In this document: one piece after another, positions 32,428 to 40,504 of the stretch
How the letters are laid out: the number at the start of each line of letters is the position of its first letter
Position numbering within the stretch: position 1 is the first letter of the stretch
Assembly: GCA_036501825.1 (NCBI GenBank)
Contig: DASXZP010000005.1
Location: 62,001-126,000, forward strand
DNA from: JAFECT01 sp036501825
GTDB lineage: Bacteria > Pseudomonadota > Alphaproteobacteria > Caulobacterales > Caulobacteraceae
Direction: 5' to 3'
DNA: 64,000 bases
The notes under the pieces: model-generated
The model's input: the letters and a program-made list of their open reading frames with translations, nothing else
What the model was told of the DNA's origin: nothing
The model's database searches: none
Made by a program: the position numbers and the translations under genes

Positions 32428-33699
32428 TCAGCGCCAGCCCTCGATGACCTCGACAAAGCGGCTGAGCCAGGCGTTGGTCTGGTGTGCGTCCACGACCCGG
32501 TGGTCGATGGTCAGGGAGACGTAGGCCATCGGGCGGACCTGGATGGCGTCGGAACCGGCGACCTCGCGCACCACCACGCGTTTTTCCAGCTTGCCCACCC
32601 CCAGGATCGCCGACTGCGGCTGGGCGATGATGATCGGGGCGGCGATCAGCGAGCCGGAGACCCCGTGGTTCGAGATCGAAAAGGTGCCGTCGCGGACGTC
32701 GGCGGGCGTGAGCTTGTCGCTCCGGGCGCGTTCGGTGACGTCCTGCAGGCGGGCTGCGATGTCGAACAGCGAGAGCGCCTGGGCCCGGTGGATCACCGGC
32801 ACGACCAGGCCCTTCTCGCCGAGCGCGGTCCCCACGCCGATGTTCACGTCCTCGAACACCTCGAGCCGGTCCTCGTACCAGCGGCTGTTCACCGTTGGCG
32901 CCGCCGCCATCGCCTGGGCCGCGGCGGCCACCAGATAGGCGGTGTAGGTCAGCTTGGTCCCGCGACGTTCGAAGTCCGGCTTCGACTGGGCGCGGTGGGC
33001 GGCGACGGCGGTGAAGTCCGCCTCGAACACGGCGGTCACGTGCGGCGCGGTCGAGACCGAGTGGACCATGTGCTCGGCGATGCGCTTGCGCATGCTGTCG
33101 TGCGGGACCGAGCGGACGCCGCCGGCGCGCGTCGCGGGCGAGGGTGAGGGTGACGACGAACGCGTGGCCGACGCCGACGCGGCCGACGCCGGCGCTCCAT
33201 GCTTCTCGCGGCGATGAATTTCGTTCTCGACGTCCTGGCGAGTCAGGCGGCCGTCGCGGCCGCTGCCCTTCAGACCGGCCGGATCGACGTCGGCTTCCGC
33301 AAGCAGTCGCCGCACCGACGGTGAAAGCTTCAAGTCAGGATCGAAGGACGCCATGCGCCGGCGCGGCGGCCGCATGGGCCAGCCGATCTTGCCATCCTCA
33401 GACGGCGGAGGCGCGGGTTCGGCTTTCACGACAGACGCCGCCGCGGGGCGCCCGACCCCGATCGGTTCGAGACGGCCCAGCAGCGCGCCCGGCTCAGCGT
33501 CGGCTCCGGCTTCGATGATGATTTCCGTCAGCACCCCGTCGGATTCGGCGGCCACTTCGACGGCCACCTTGTCGGTCTCCAACTCGACCACCGGCTCGTC
33601 GAGCCGCACCGCCTGGCCCACGGCCTTCAGCCATTTGCGCACGACGGCCTTGGTGCCTTCCTGTTCGAGCGGCGCGCGGATTTCGGCAACGGCGGTCAT
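32428..33699 (-). CDS. 2-oxoacid dehydrogenase E2 (dihydrolipoamide acyltransferase)
   Basis: A 423-aa E2. An N-terminal lipoyl domain (1-~80) carries Lys44 in VELETDKVAVEV; a Pro/Ala-rich linker, a peripheral-subunit-binding domain (~122-160, SPSVRRLLAEADVDPAGLKGSG) and a catalytic core follow, with His400 and Asp404 in DHRVVDAHQTN. It transfers the acyl group from lipoate to CoA. Closest in type to branched-chain acyltransferases. Start overlaps the E1 stop by one base. No E3 gene is in the window; a shared lipoamide dehydrogenase may serve. Confidence 0.9.
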   Translation of the reverse strand: MTAVAEIRAPLEQEGTKAVVRKWLKAVGQAVRLDEPVVELETDKVAVEVAAESDGVLTEIIIEAGADAEPGALLGRLEPIGVGRPAAASVVKAEPAPPPSEDGKIGWPMRPPRRRMASFDPDLKLSPSVRRLLAEADVDPAGLKGSGRDGRLTRQDVENEIHRREKHGAPASAASASATRSSSPSPSPATRAGGVRSVPHDSMRKRIAEHMVHSVSTAPHVTAVFEADFTAVAAHRAQSKPDFERRGTKLTYTAYLVAAAAQAMAAAPTVNSRWYEDRLEVFEDVNIGVGTALGEKGLVVPVIHRAQALSLFDIAARLQDVTERARSDKLTPADVRDGTFSISNHGVSGSLIAAPIIIAQPQSAILGVGKLEKRVVVREVAGSDAIQVRPMAYVSLTIDHRVVDAHQTNAWLSRFVEVIEGWR

Positions 33700-35801
33700 C
33701 AGAAGTCCGTCAGCTCCTCGATCTTGCGCCCGATCAAGTCGACCGATGGGACCACCGCGTCAAGCAGGCGCGGACTATGCGGGCTCGGTACGTCGGGCAT
33801 GGTCACGCGCATCACCGGCGCGTCGAGATCCATAAAGCCTTCGTCGGCGACCACGGCGGCGATCTCGGCCCCCATGCCGCCGGTGCGCAGATCTTCGTGC
33901 ACGATGAGACACCGCCGCGTCTTGGCGACCGAGTCCAGCACCATCTCCTTGTCCCAGGGCATCAGCGTGCGCAGGTCGATGATCTCCACCGACTTACCCG
34001 AAGCTTGCACGGCGGCTTCGCAACGCTCGACCATGGCGCCCCAGGTCACGATGGTGACCTGGTCGCCGGCCCGCGTAATCGTCCCCCGCCCGAACTCGAG
34101 CACATAGTCGTCGCCCGGATAGGGCCTGCGCGCCCACGCCGCGTCAAGCATCGCGCGCGGTTCGAGGAAAACCACCGGGTCGTTGCCGCGCAGACCCGCC
34201 CGCAAAAGGCCCACGGCGTCAGCGGCGTTGGAGGGACAGGCCACCTTCCAGCCGGGCGCGTGGACAAAGCGCACTTCGTCGGTCTGGCTGTGCCAGGGAT
34301 CGCCGCATTTGAAGTAGCCTACCGGGATGCGCATCACCATCGGCGCGGCGAAGCGATTGTTGGTGCGCCAGCGCATGGTGCCGCAGTCGTTGATCTGTTC
34401 CGCCGCCGGATCGGCATACTTGCGAAACTGAATCTCCGGCACCGGCATCAGGCCCGCCAGCGCCATGCCGACGGCGCGGCCGACGATGCCTTCCTCCGAC
34501 AGCGAAGTATCGAACACGCGCGCCTCGCCAAACTTTTCCTGCAGGCCGAGCGTCACCGCATGCACGCCGCCCTTGGGGCCGATGTCTTCGCCGAACAGAA
34601 CGACCTTGGGATTGGTCTCCAGTTCGTGTTCGAGCGTGCGGCGGATGGCGGTGACCATGTTGATGCGTTGGCCCGACGTAACCGCTTCGCTCGACGCCGA
34701 AGGCGGGCGCCAGCCTTCCGCCCACAACCCGCCCTGCCCCTGCAGGGCGCCCTCGTCGAACACGCCGTCGGTGACGGTCGAGGGATCGGGCAGGTCGCGG
34801 CCTTCCGCGCGCGCCAGCGCTTCATCGAGGGTTGCTTTCGCGTCGGCGGCGATGGCGTCCCACTCGGCTTCATCCAACAGCGAGGGCACGAGGTAGTCAC
34901 GCAGCTTCGGCAGCGGATCGCGCGCCCACTCCGACGCGACGAACTCGGCCGACTTGTAGGTCTGGGTGTCCTGGGCCGAGTGGCCCTGTAACCGCGGCAC
35001 CGTAAGGCGCAGCAGCACCGGACCTCTTCGGCCGCGCACGTGCGCCAGCGCCTGTTTGATCAGCCTGGACGCTTCGTGCGGTTCGGTCCCGTCGCCGGAC
35101 AGCACTTCGAGGTTCTTGAAGCTCTTCAGATTGGCCGCAATGTCGGCGCCCGGCGTCTGCATCGCGCCCGGCACCGAGATGCCGTAACCGTTGTCTTCGA
35201 TGTAGAACAACATCGGCAGCTTCAGCGTCGTCGCCATGGTCAGCGCCGACCAGAAACCGTTGGTCGCCACCGACGCGTCGCCGCCCAGCACCACGCCGAT
35301 CGCGTCGCGCCACGCCGGATCGTTCAGCACCGTGCGTCGGTATTCCGCCGCCTGCGCCCAGCCGGCGGTCGGGGTATATTGCGCGCCCACACCGCCGCAC
35401 ATCGGCAGCGCCGAGGCGCCCGACGGGTTCGGATAGTTGAACACCACGCCGATGTCGCGCCCGTCCGAATAGCCGCCGGCCTTCATCATGTTCGAGCCGA
35501 TCGCATCGGCCGGATCGACGCCGAGCGCGAGCAGCATCGGACGCGAGCGGTAATAACCGCAAGCCGCGTCGTTGCGGTCGGTGAGCTTGGAGCCCAGCAG
35601 CACCTGCGCCATGTCGTGGCCGCGCGCGCTGAACTGGTAGAGAATCTTCCGCTCGGGCACGAGCGTGCCTTCCTCCAGCGCGTCCATGGCGCGCGAGAGC
35701 TGCACGCACCAGGCGACCTTCCGCCAATCGAAATCGGGGTCGGGACTGTTGGACCCGACGCGCCCATCGGTGGAGGCGTCGGCGGAGGCGACGGAAGCCA
35801 T
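33699..35801 (-). CDS. 2-oxoacid dehydrogenase E1, alpha and beta subunits fused
   Basis: A 700-aa thiamine-diphosphate enzyme combining E1-alpha (1-~350; ThDP/Mg motif GGDASVATNGF...EDNGYGIS) and E1-beta (~375-700; FGEDIGPKGGVHAVT, GYFKCGDPWHSQTDE, GDQVTIVTWGAM). It decarboxylates a 2-oxoacid and acylates E2. In many bacteria these are separate BkdA1/BkdA2-type chains. The operon starts here, diverging from the TetR gene, and its promoter region carries the same palindrome as the paa promoters. Substrate may be branched-chain 2-oxoacids or, given the shared operator, phenylpyruvate (inference). RBS GGAG 8 nt before the ATG. Confidence 0.88.
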   Translation of the reverse strand: MASVASADASTDGRVGSNSPDPDFDWRKVAWCVQLSRAMDALEEGTLVPERKILYQFSARGHDMAQVLLGSKLTDRNDAACGYYRSRPMLLALGVDPADAIGSNMMKAGGYSDGRDIGVVFNYPNPSGASALPMCGGVGAQYTPTAGWAQAAEYRRTVLNDPAWRDAIGVVLGGDASVATNGFWSALTMATTLKLPMLFYIEDNGYGISVPGAMQTPGADIAANLKSFKNLEVLSGDGTEPHEASRLIKQALAHVRGRRGPVLLRLTVPRLQGHSAQDTQTYKSAEFVASEWARDPLPKLRDYLVPSLLDEAEWDAIAADAKATLDEALARAEGRDLPDPSTVTDGVFDEGALQGQGGLWAEGWRPPSASSEAVTSGQRINMVTAIRRTLEHELETNPKVVLFGEDIGPKGGVHAVTLGLQEKFGEARVFDTSLSEEGIVGRAVGMALAGLMPVPEIQFRKYADPAAEQINDCGTMRWRTNNRFAAPMVMRIPVGYFKCGDPWHSQTDEVRFVHAPGWKVACPSNAADAVGLLRAGLRGNDPVVFLEPRAMLDAAWARRPYPGDDYVLEFGRGTITRAGDQVTIVTWGAMVERCEAAVQASGKSVEIIDLRTLMPWDKEMVLDSVAKTRRCLIVHEDLRTGGMGAEIAAVVADEGFMDLDAPVMRVTMPDVPSPHSPRLLDAVVPSVDLIGRKIEELTDF

Positions 35802-35827
35802 TGGGGGAGTCTCCGGCTCGGGATGGG

Positions 35828-35855
35828 AATTAATAGACCGCTTGGTCGATTAATT
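35828..35855. promoter_or_regulatory. palindromic operator between the E1 operon and the TetR gene
   Basis: The 28-bp site has outer arms AATTAAT/ATTAATT identical to the paaA operator and a core GACCGCTTGGTC (35836-35847) that keeps GACC/GGTC but changes the centre. It lies 27 bp upstream of the E1 ATG and 45 bp upstream of the TetR ATG, as expected for autoregulation and control of the divergent operon. Confidence 0.8.
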
Positions 35856-35899
35856 GGCAAGCTAATCTCGGGGCCGTCAAACGATTCTGGATTTGAGCC

Positions 35900-36484
35900 A
35901 TGGCCCGGAAGCAGGCGGCCGACTACGAGCAGCGGCGCGAAGCGATCGTGGCCAGGGCCGCGGGCCTGTTCGCCAAACGCGGCTATGCGTCGGCCTCGGT
36001 CGCCGACCTGGCGGAGGCCTGCGAGCTCTCCAAGTCGCTGATCTATCACTACTATCCCTCGAAGGAAGACATCCTGTTCGAGGTGATGGAGTCCCATTTG
36101 CTGATGCTGACCGGCGCGGTGGAGACGGTGGCCGGGTCTAGCGCCGCCCCTGAGCGCAAGCTGCGTGACCTCACCCACCGCTTCATGGGCCTCTATGTCG
36201 GCGCCCAGGACCGTCACAAGGTGCTGCTGAACGAGCTGGACCAGCTGCCGCCGGCCCGGCGCGACACCATCGTTCAGCGCCAGCGCCGCCTGATCCGCGA
36301 CACCGAGGCCCTGATCAGCGAGGTGCGCCCCGACCTCGCCACCACGCGGGCCAAGCGGCCACTGACCATGCTCTATTTCGGCATGATCAACTGGACCCAC
36401 ACCTGGTTCGACCCGGCCGGTCCGTTCAGCCCCGACGAGGTCGCCGACCTGGCGGTGGGCCTGGTGCTCGGCAAGGGCGTCTGA
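35900..36484 (+). CDS. TetR-family regulator, candidate PaaR-like repressor
   Basis: A 194-aa TetR protein. The N-terminal helix-turn-helix domain (10-60) shows the family pattern AAGLFAKRGYASASVADLAEA and LSKSLIYHYYPSKEDIL; the remaining ~130 residues form the ligand domain. It is divergent from the E1/E2 operon with an operator between them. Because the same palindrome lies on paaA and paaK/paaZ promoters, I infer that this protein represses all of them and responds to phenylacetyl-CoA or a related CoA-ester. No TetR gene adjoins the paa blocks themselves. Confidence 0.85.
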   Translation: MARKQAADYEQRREAIVARAAGLFAKRGYASASVADLAEACELSKSLIYHYYPSKEDILFEVMESHLLMLTGAVETVAGSSAAPERKLRDLTHRFMGLYVGAQDRHKVLLNELDQLPPARRDTIVQRQRRLIRDTEALISEVRPDLATTRAKRPLTMLYFGMINWTHTWFDPAGPFSPDEVADLAVGLVLGKGV

Positions 36485-36536
36485 TGCGCCATTTCACCCT
36501 CTGGTGAATTTCCTTCGAAGCGCCTATGTGGGCGCC

Positions 36537-36896
36537 ATGGAACCTCGTCCTTTCGCCTCCGGATTCAGCCGCGGCCTGAAGGGCCGTTGTCCCAACTGCG
36601 GCGAAGGCCGCCTCTTCCGCGGCTATCTGAAAGTCAGTCCCGCCTGCGACGCCTGCGGCCACGCCACCGGCGAATACCGCGCGGACGACGGCCCGGCCTA
36701 TTTCACCATCCTGATCGTGGGCCACCTGTTCGTCGCGCCCTTCGTACTGCTGCCGATCATGCACGAGTGGAGCCCGGCGCTGCTCTGCGCCACCCTGCTG
36801 CCGGCGCTGACGCTGATCACCCTGGCCCTGCTGCGCGTCGCCAAGGGCGGCCTGATCGGCGTGCTCTGGAGCACCCGCGCCGGAAGCGCGCAATAG
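36537..36896 (+). CDS. DUF983 family membrane protein
   Basis: A 119-aa protein with an N-terminal zinc-ribbon-like CPNCGEGRLF and CDACGH, followed by two transmembrane helices (YFTILIVGHLFVAPFVLLPI and LCATLLPALTLITLALLRV). This is the DUF983 layout; the function is unknown, though members often lie near cytochrome oxidase genes (not here). I used the ATG at 36537; a GTG at 36504 would add 11 residues. Confidence 0.85.
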   Translation: MEPRPFASGFSRGLKGRCPNCGEGRLFRGYLKVSPACDACGHATGEYRADDGPAYFTILIVGHLFVAPFVLLPIMHEWSPALLCATLLPALTLITLALLRVAKGGLIGVLWSTRAGSAQ

Positions 36897-36971
36897 AGGC
36901 ATGCGCTAGACCGCCCGCACGCGGTCGCGTAACCCTCGCCGGCACAGAAAAGTCTGTTCCGGGGAGTTTGC

Positions 36972-38903
36972 ATGATCGCCTTGCTCGCGGCGGCCGCGGT
37001 GGCCGCTCAAGCCACGCCTGCGCCCGCGCCCTCAGCGCCGCCCGTGCGCCAGTATCACGACCTCGCGCTCTCGCCTTCGGGCGACAAGCTCGCCGCGGTC
37101 GAACAGGTCGAGACCGGCCAGGAAAATCACGACATGCACCCCGCCCTGGTCGTGCGCTCCACGCGCGACGGCCAGATCCTGGCGAGCTACGACCCCTGCC
37201 CCACCTGCCGCTATTTCTCGCCGGCCTGGTCGCCGAACGGCGACAGCCTCGCGGTCATGGCGGTGGACCAGAAGCAGTTCGCCGCCCAGCTCATCGTCAT
37301 CGAGCAAGGCAAGCCGCGCACCGCCGCCACGTTCAGCGGCGTCGGCGATCAGACGCGCTGGTCGCCGGACGGCAAGTCCATCGCGTTTCTCGCCACCGTC
37401 GGCGCGCGCAAGCTGACCGGCGCGACCCAGGCGGGCATTCCACTCACCGGCGAGATCGGCGAGACCAACGACGAACAACGCATCGCGATCGTGCCCGCCA
37501 CCGGCGGCGCCGACATCCGCTTCGCCTCGCCCGCGGACACCTTCGTCTACGAGTACGGCTGGACGCCGGACGGCCGCGGCTTCGTCGGCACGGCGGCCAA
37601 GGGCAACGGCGACAACAACTGGTGGGTCGCCAAGATCGAAGCCTTTGACGCGGCCACCGGCGCGGCGCGCATCATCGCCTCGCCGAAGACCCAGGCGAAC
37701 TATCCGCGCGTGACCGCCGACGGCAAGTCGGTGATCTACATCGGCGGCCTGATGAGCGACTTCGGCCCGGTCGGCGGCGATCTGTGGTCGGCTCCGTTCG
37801 CGGGCGGCGAGCCCGTCGACGTCACGCCGAACTTCAAGGGCACCTTCACCTCCCTGTCGATGACCGGCGGCGAGACCTACGCGACGGTGCTGGCGGGCGA
37901 TCAGACTGAGCTCGTCACCCTCGACCCGGTGAAGGGGCCGAAGAAGATTATTTCGACCGCGGCGGCGTCCTTCGGCGCCAGCGCGTTCAACGGCCGCTTC
38001 GCTTTTGACGCGTCCGGCCGCATGGCCGCGACCGAGGCGCAGGACTTCGAACACGCCCCGATTCTGCTCGCCGGTCCGGTCGCCGCGATGAAGCAAATCA
38101 CCCACGACAACGACGCAGCCCCCGCCTTCGTCAGCGCGCGCAGCGTGACCTGGAAGAACGAGGGCTTCGACGTGCAGGGCTGGCTGATCGGCCCGCGCGA
38201 CGTCACGCCCGGCAAGACCTATCCGATGATCGTGCAGGTTCACGGCGGACCGAGCGCTGCGGCGGCGCCGAACTATCTGTCGCACGGCACGGTGAACGAC
38301 CTCGTCGCCCACGGGTACTACGTGTTCGAGCCCAATCCCCGCGGCAGCTACGGCCAGGGCGAAGCCTTCACCCGCGCCAATGTGCGCGACTTCGGCGGCG
38401 GCGATCTGCGTGACATCCTGGCGGGCGTCGACGCGGTCGAAAAGTTCGCGCCCATCGACGACAAGCGCCTGGGCATTTACGGCCACAGCTACGGCGGCCT
38501 GATGACCATGTGGACGGTGACCCAGTCACAACGCTTCCATGCCGCGGTCGCCGGCGCCGGCATCGCCAACTGGACCAGCTATTACGGCGAGAACGGCATC
38601 GACGAGTGGATGATCCCGTTCTTCGGCGCGTCGTTCTACGACGACCCGGCGATCTACGAGAAACTGTCGCCGATCTTCTACATCAAGAACGCCCACACCC
38701 CGACCTTCATCTACGTCGGCGAACGCGACGTCGAATGCCCTGCGCCGCAATCGCTCGAATACTGGCACGGCTTAAAGGCGATGGGCGTGGAGACCAGCCT
38801 GGTCATCTACCCCGGCGAAGGCCACGGGATCCGCAAACCCGAACACGTGCACGACCTGGCGGATCGCATCGTGGGCTGGTTCGACAAGCATCTGGGATCG
38901 TGA
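36972..38903 (+). CDS. exported S9-family prolyl oligopeptidase-like peptidase
   Basis: A 643-aa serine peptidase with a short signal peptide, a beta-propeller domain (~30-380, WSPNGDSLAV and WSPDGKSIAF repeats) and a C-terminal alpha/beta-hydrolase domain. The triad is Ser in YGHSYGGLMT, Asp in GERDVECP and His in PGEGHGI. Such enzymes act on short peptides (dipeptidyl or acylaminoacyl peptidase type). RBS GGAG precedes the ATG. It is a third exported peptidase in this window, with the M19 and S53 enzymes. Confidence 0.92.
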   Translation: MIALLAAAAVAAQATPAPAPSAPPVRQYHDLALSPSGDKLAAVEQVETGQENHDMHPALVVRSTRDGQILASYDPCPTCRYFSPAWSPNGDSLAVMAVDQKQFAAQLIVIEQGKPRTAATFSGVGDQTRWSPDGKSIAFLATVGARKLTGATQAGIPLTGEIGETNDEQRIAIVPATGGADIRFASPADTFVYEYGWTPDGRGFVGTAAKGNGDNNWWVAKIEAFDAATGAARIIASPKTQANYPRVTADGKSVIYIGGLMSDFGPVGGDLWSAPFAGGEPVDVTPNFKGTFTSLSMTGGETYATVLAGDQTELVTLDPVKGPKKIISTAAASFGASAFNGRFAFDASGRMAATEAQDFEHAPILLAGPVAAMKQITHDNDAAPAFVSARSVTWKNEGFDVQGWLIGPRDVTPGKTYPMIVQVHGGPSAAAAPNYLSHGTVNDLVAHGYYVFEPNPRGSYGQGEAFTRANVRDFGGGDLRDILAGVDAVEKFAPIDDKRLGIYGHSYGGLMTMWTVTQSQRFHAAVAGAGIANWTSYYGENGIDEWMIPFFGASFYDDPAIYEKLSPIFYIKNAHTPTFIYVGERDVECPAPQSLEYWHGLKAMGVETSLVIYPGEGHGIRKPEHVHDLADRIVGWFDKHLGS

Positions 38904-38941
38904 GAGCTTAGGCGTCCCTTCGTCCCGTAAGGAGCGCCAGG

Positions 38942-39490
38942 ATGCGTGGAAACCTACCCAGTTCTCGGCAATTCGCCGTCTCGGGCGTGTTGTTTGCCGC
39001 GTCGCTCGCGCTGGCTGCCGCGGCGTCTGCCCAACCGGCGGCGGCGCAGTCCGGGCCCCAAAGCCTCGTGGGCCTGCACCTGCATGGCGAGCGAAACAAC
39101 ACCACCGACAGCCGCGTGTCCGGCCCGGTGAATTTCGCGATCGATACGGACGTCGAGGCGGTCGATCATGACGCGATTACCTACACCGTGTCATCGAGCG
39201 TCACGCGCGTGGACGGCGGCGTTGCCCTGCGCCTGGTGGCCAGGGTGCGGGTGCCCTTTGCACAGGTGACCGTCAGCCGCGGAAGCGCCGGGCAGCCGCT
39301 CATCGCGTTTAACTGTACGGACGGATCAGAGTGCATTCCCCTGACCATCGTGTCCTATTTCAACGACGATCCCAACGCGCAGGCGCCCACCGGCGGCACG
39401 GAGCGGCAAAGCACCGTCGTCATACCCGACGCCGCGACCTACGAGCACGTGCATGGCGTGCTGTGCACCCTCGCCAAGTGCGAGAACTAG
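38942..39490 (+). CDS. exported protein of unknown function (182 aa)
   Basis: A 182-aa protein with a clear signal peptide (hydrophobic ~12-35, cut near ASAQ) and a strong ribosome site (AAGGAG 8 nt before the ATG). The mature part is beta-rich, with VNFAIDTDVEAVDHDAITYTV, and has Cys in FNCTDGSECIPL and VLCTLAKCEN, probably disulfide-bonded. No family is recognised. It lies 38 bp after the S9 peptidase and may be co-transcribed. Confidence 0.65.
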   Translation: MRGNLPSSRQFAVSGVLFAASLALAAAASAQPAAAQSGPQSLVGLHLHGERNNTTDSRVSGPVNFAIDTDVEAVDHDAITYTVSSSVTRVDGGVALRLVARVRVPFAQVTVSRGSAGQPLIAFNCTDGSECIPLTIVSYFNDDPNAQAPTGGTERQSTVVIPDAATYEHVHGVLCTLAKCEN

Positions 39491-39547
39491 GCGCCTACCG
39501 CGAGCCGGTCACGCGGCCACAGATGAACGACGGCCGCAGGAGGAGTT

Positions 39548-39835
39548 TCACCCCGACCGCGGACCCGACTTGGTGATGTTCTTTCGCAGGATCGCCGCCA
39601 CAATCAGAACGAACGCCGCCAGACGCAGCAGATAGGCTTCCCCCTGGCTTTCCTGGTCGCCAAGAACCAGAACGATGATGGCCTGATTGGCGCCCATCAA
39701 TCCGAACGCAGCGGCAAACGCGAGGAACAGAGGATCGCGCGACTGGCGCCAGAATTTGAAAAAGAAAACGCCGGCCACCAGATAGCCCATGGCGGTCAGG
39801 CCGCCGAGAAAGGCGAGGAGAATCGCATGGTCCAT
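39548..39835 (-). CDS. DUF5985-like small membrane protein (copy 2)
   Basis: A 95-aa protein with three hydrophobic helices: ILLAFLGGLTAMGYLVAGVFF, PLFLAFAAAFGLMGANQAIIVL and LLRLAAFVLIVAAIL, with FFFKFWRQSRDPLF between the first two. This pattern fits the DUF5985 family. The ATG at 39835 gives the standard length; a GTG at 39841 overlaps the upstream stop and is possible. Last gene of the clcA operon. Function unknown. Confidence 0.75.
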   Translation of the reverse strand: MDHAILLAFLGGLTAMGYLVAGVFFFKFWRQSRDPLFLAFAAAFGLMGANQAIIVLVLGDQESQGEAYLLRLAAFVLIVAAILRKNITKSGPRSG

Positions 39836-39837
39836 CG

Positions 39838-40104
39838 TCACGTTTCCCGAATGAAGCCGTAGAGAAGCACGCAGACGGCCGCGAGCCCCGCGAGCTCTCG
39901 CGGCAGCCTGAGGTCTATGTCGGGCAGGAACACGAGATCCGCCACCAGCAACAGATTGTTGGCGGCAAGACACACGAAGGAAAGCGCGGTCCAAAGAATC
40001 AGGGCGGCGCGGGTGCGCAGCCATGTCCTGAACAACAGCGCGGCGCAAGCCACGCTGGTGAACATGCACAACATGTAGACCGTTGTGCCCGCCATATCGT
40101 TCAT
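39838..40104 (-). CDS. DUF5985-like small membrane protein (copy 1)
   Basis: An 88-aa protein with three transmembrane helices and the FRTWLRTRAALILWTALSFV and NNLLLVADLVFLPD blocks of the DUF5985 family. The start overlaps the wHTH gene stop (ATGA), and the stop is followed immediately by the second DUF5985 copy. Such proteins commonly occur as tandem pairs; the role is unknown. Confidence 0.75.
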   Translation of the reverse strand: MNDMAGTTVYMLCMFTSVACAALLFRTWLRTRAALILWTALSFVCLAANNLLLVADLVFLPDIDLRLPRELAGLAAVCVLLYGFIRET

Positions 40105-40496
40105 GGATCGGTTCCTTTCAGGCGGAAAGCGTCCGCCAGAGCCTGGAGCCCGCTTTTTGCCGGCGACGCAATCGCGTTGATCAGCAGGACCGGGCTCGTA
40201 CGATATTTTTCTTCAAGCGCGTCGCACAGAGTAGTCAACGCGGCCGATGCGGGTGCGAAGGTCAAGAGATCATCGTCCCTGTGCAGAAGGCCGGCGGTTT
40301 CCAGACGCGCCAGGCTTGCGTCCACGATCGCGGCTGAGGCTCGCATTTCGCCGACCAGGGCCTGCGGAGTCCAGGCCTTGGGCGCCGTCCTGCGCAAGAG
40401 CAGCATCAGCTCCAGCGCCCAGACCGAACCGACGGCGTTGCGCGCGAAGTCGAAAATCGCTTGATCGGAGGGTGCGTGATCGGAGGGCGCGGACAT
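40101..40496 (-). CDS. winged-helix-like small protein, putative regulator
   Basis: A 131-aa protein with the pattern of a winged helix: VWALELMLLLRR, WTPQALVGEMRAS, IVDASLARLETAGLLHRDDD, a beta hairpin, then a C-terminal helical part. This would be a DNA-binding or protein-binding domain; the family is not recognised. The start is the ATG at 40494-40496, 8 bp after clcA. Its position between a CLC transporter and two small membrane proteins suggests a local regulatory or assembly role. Confidence 0.65.
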   Translation of the reverse strand: MSAPSDHAPSDQAIFDFARNAVGSVWALELMLLLRRTAPKAWTPQALVGEMRASAAIVDASLARLETAGLLHRDDDLLTFAPASAALTTLCDALEEKYRTSPVLLINAIASPAKSGLQALADAFRLKGTDP

Positions 40497-40504
40497 GGCT
40501 TGCG

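Noticed and set aside
32128..32447. Two overlapping 87-codon rightward frames between the S53 and E2 genes
   Set aside because: No ribosome site, Arg/Ser-rich, in competing frames, and no recognisable segment; treated as intergenic.
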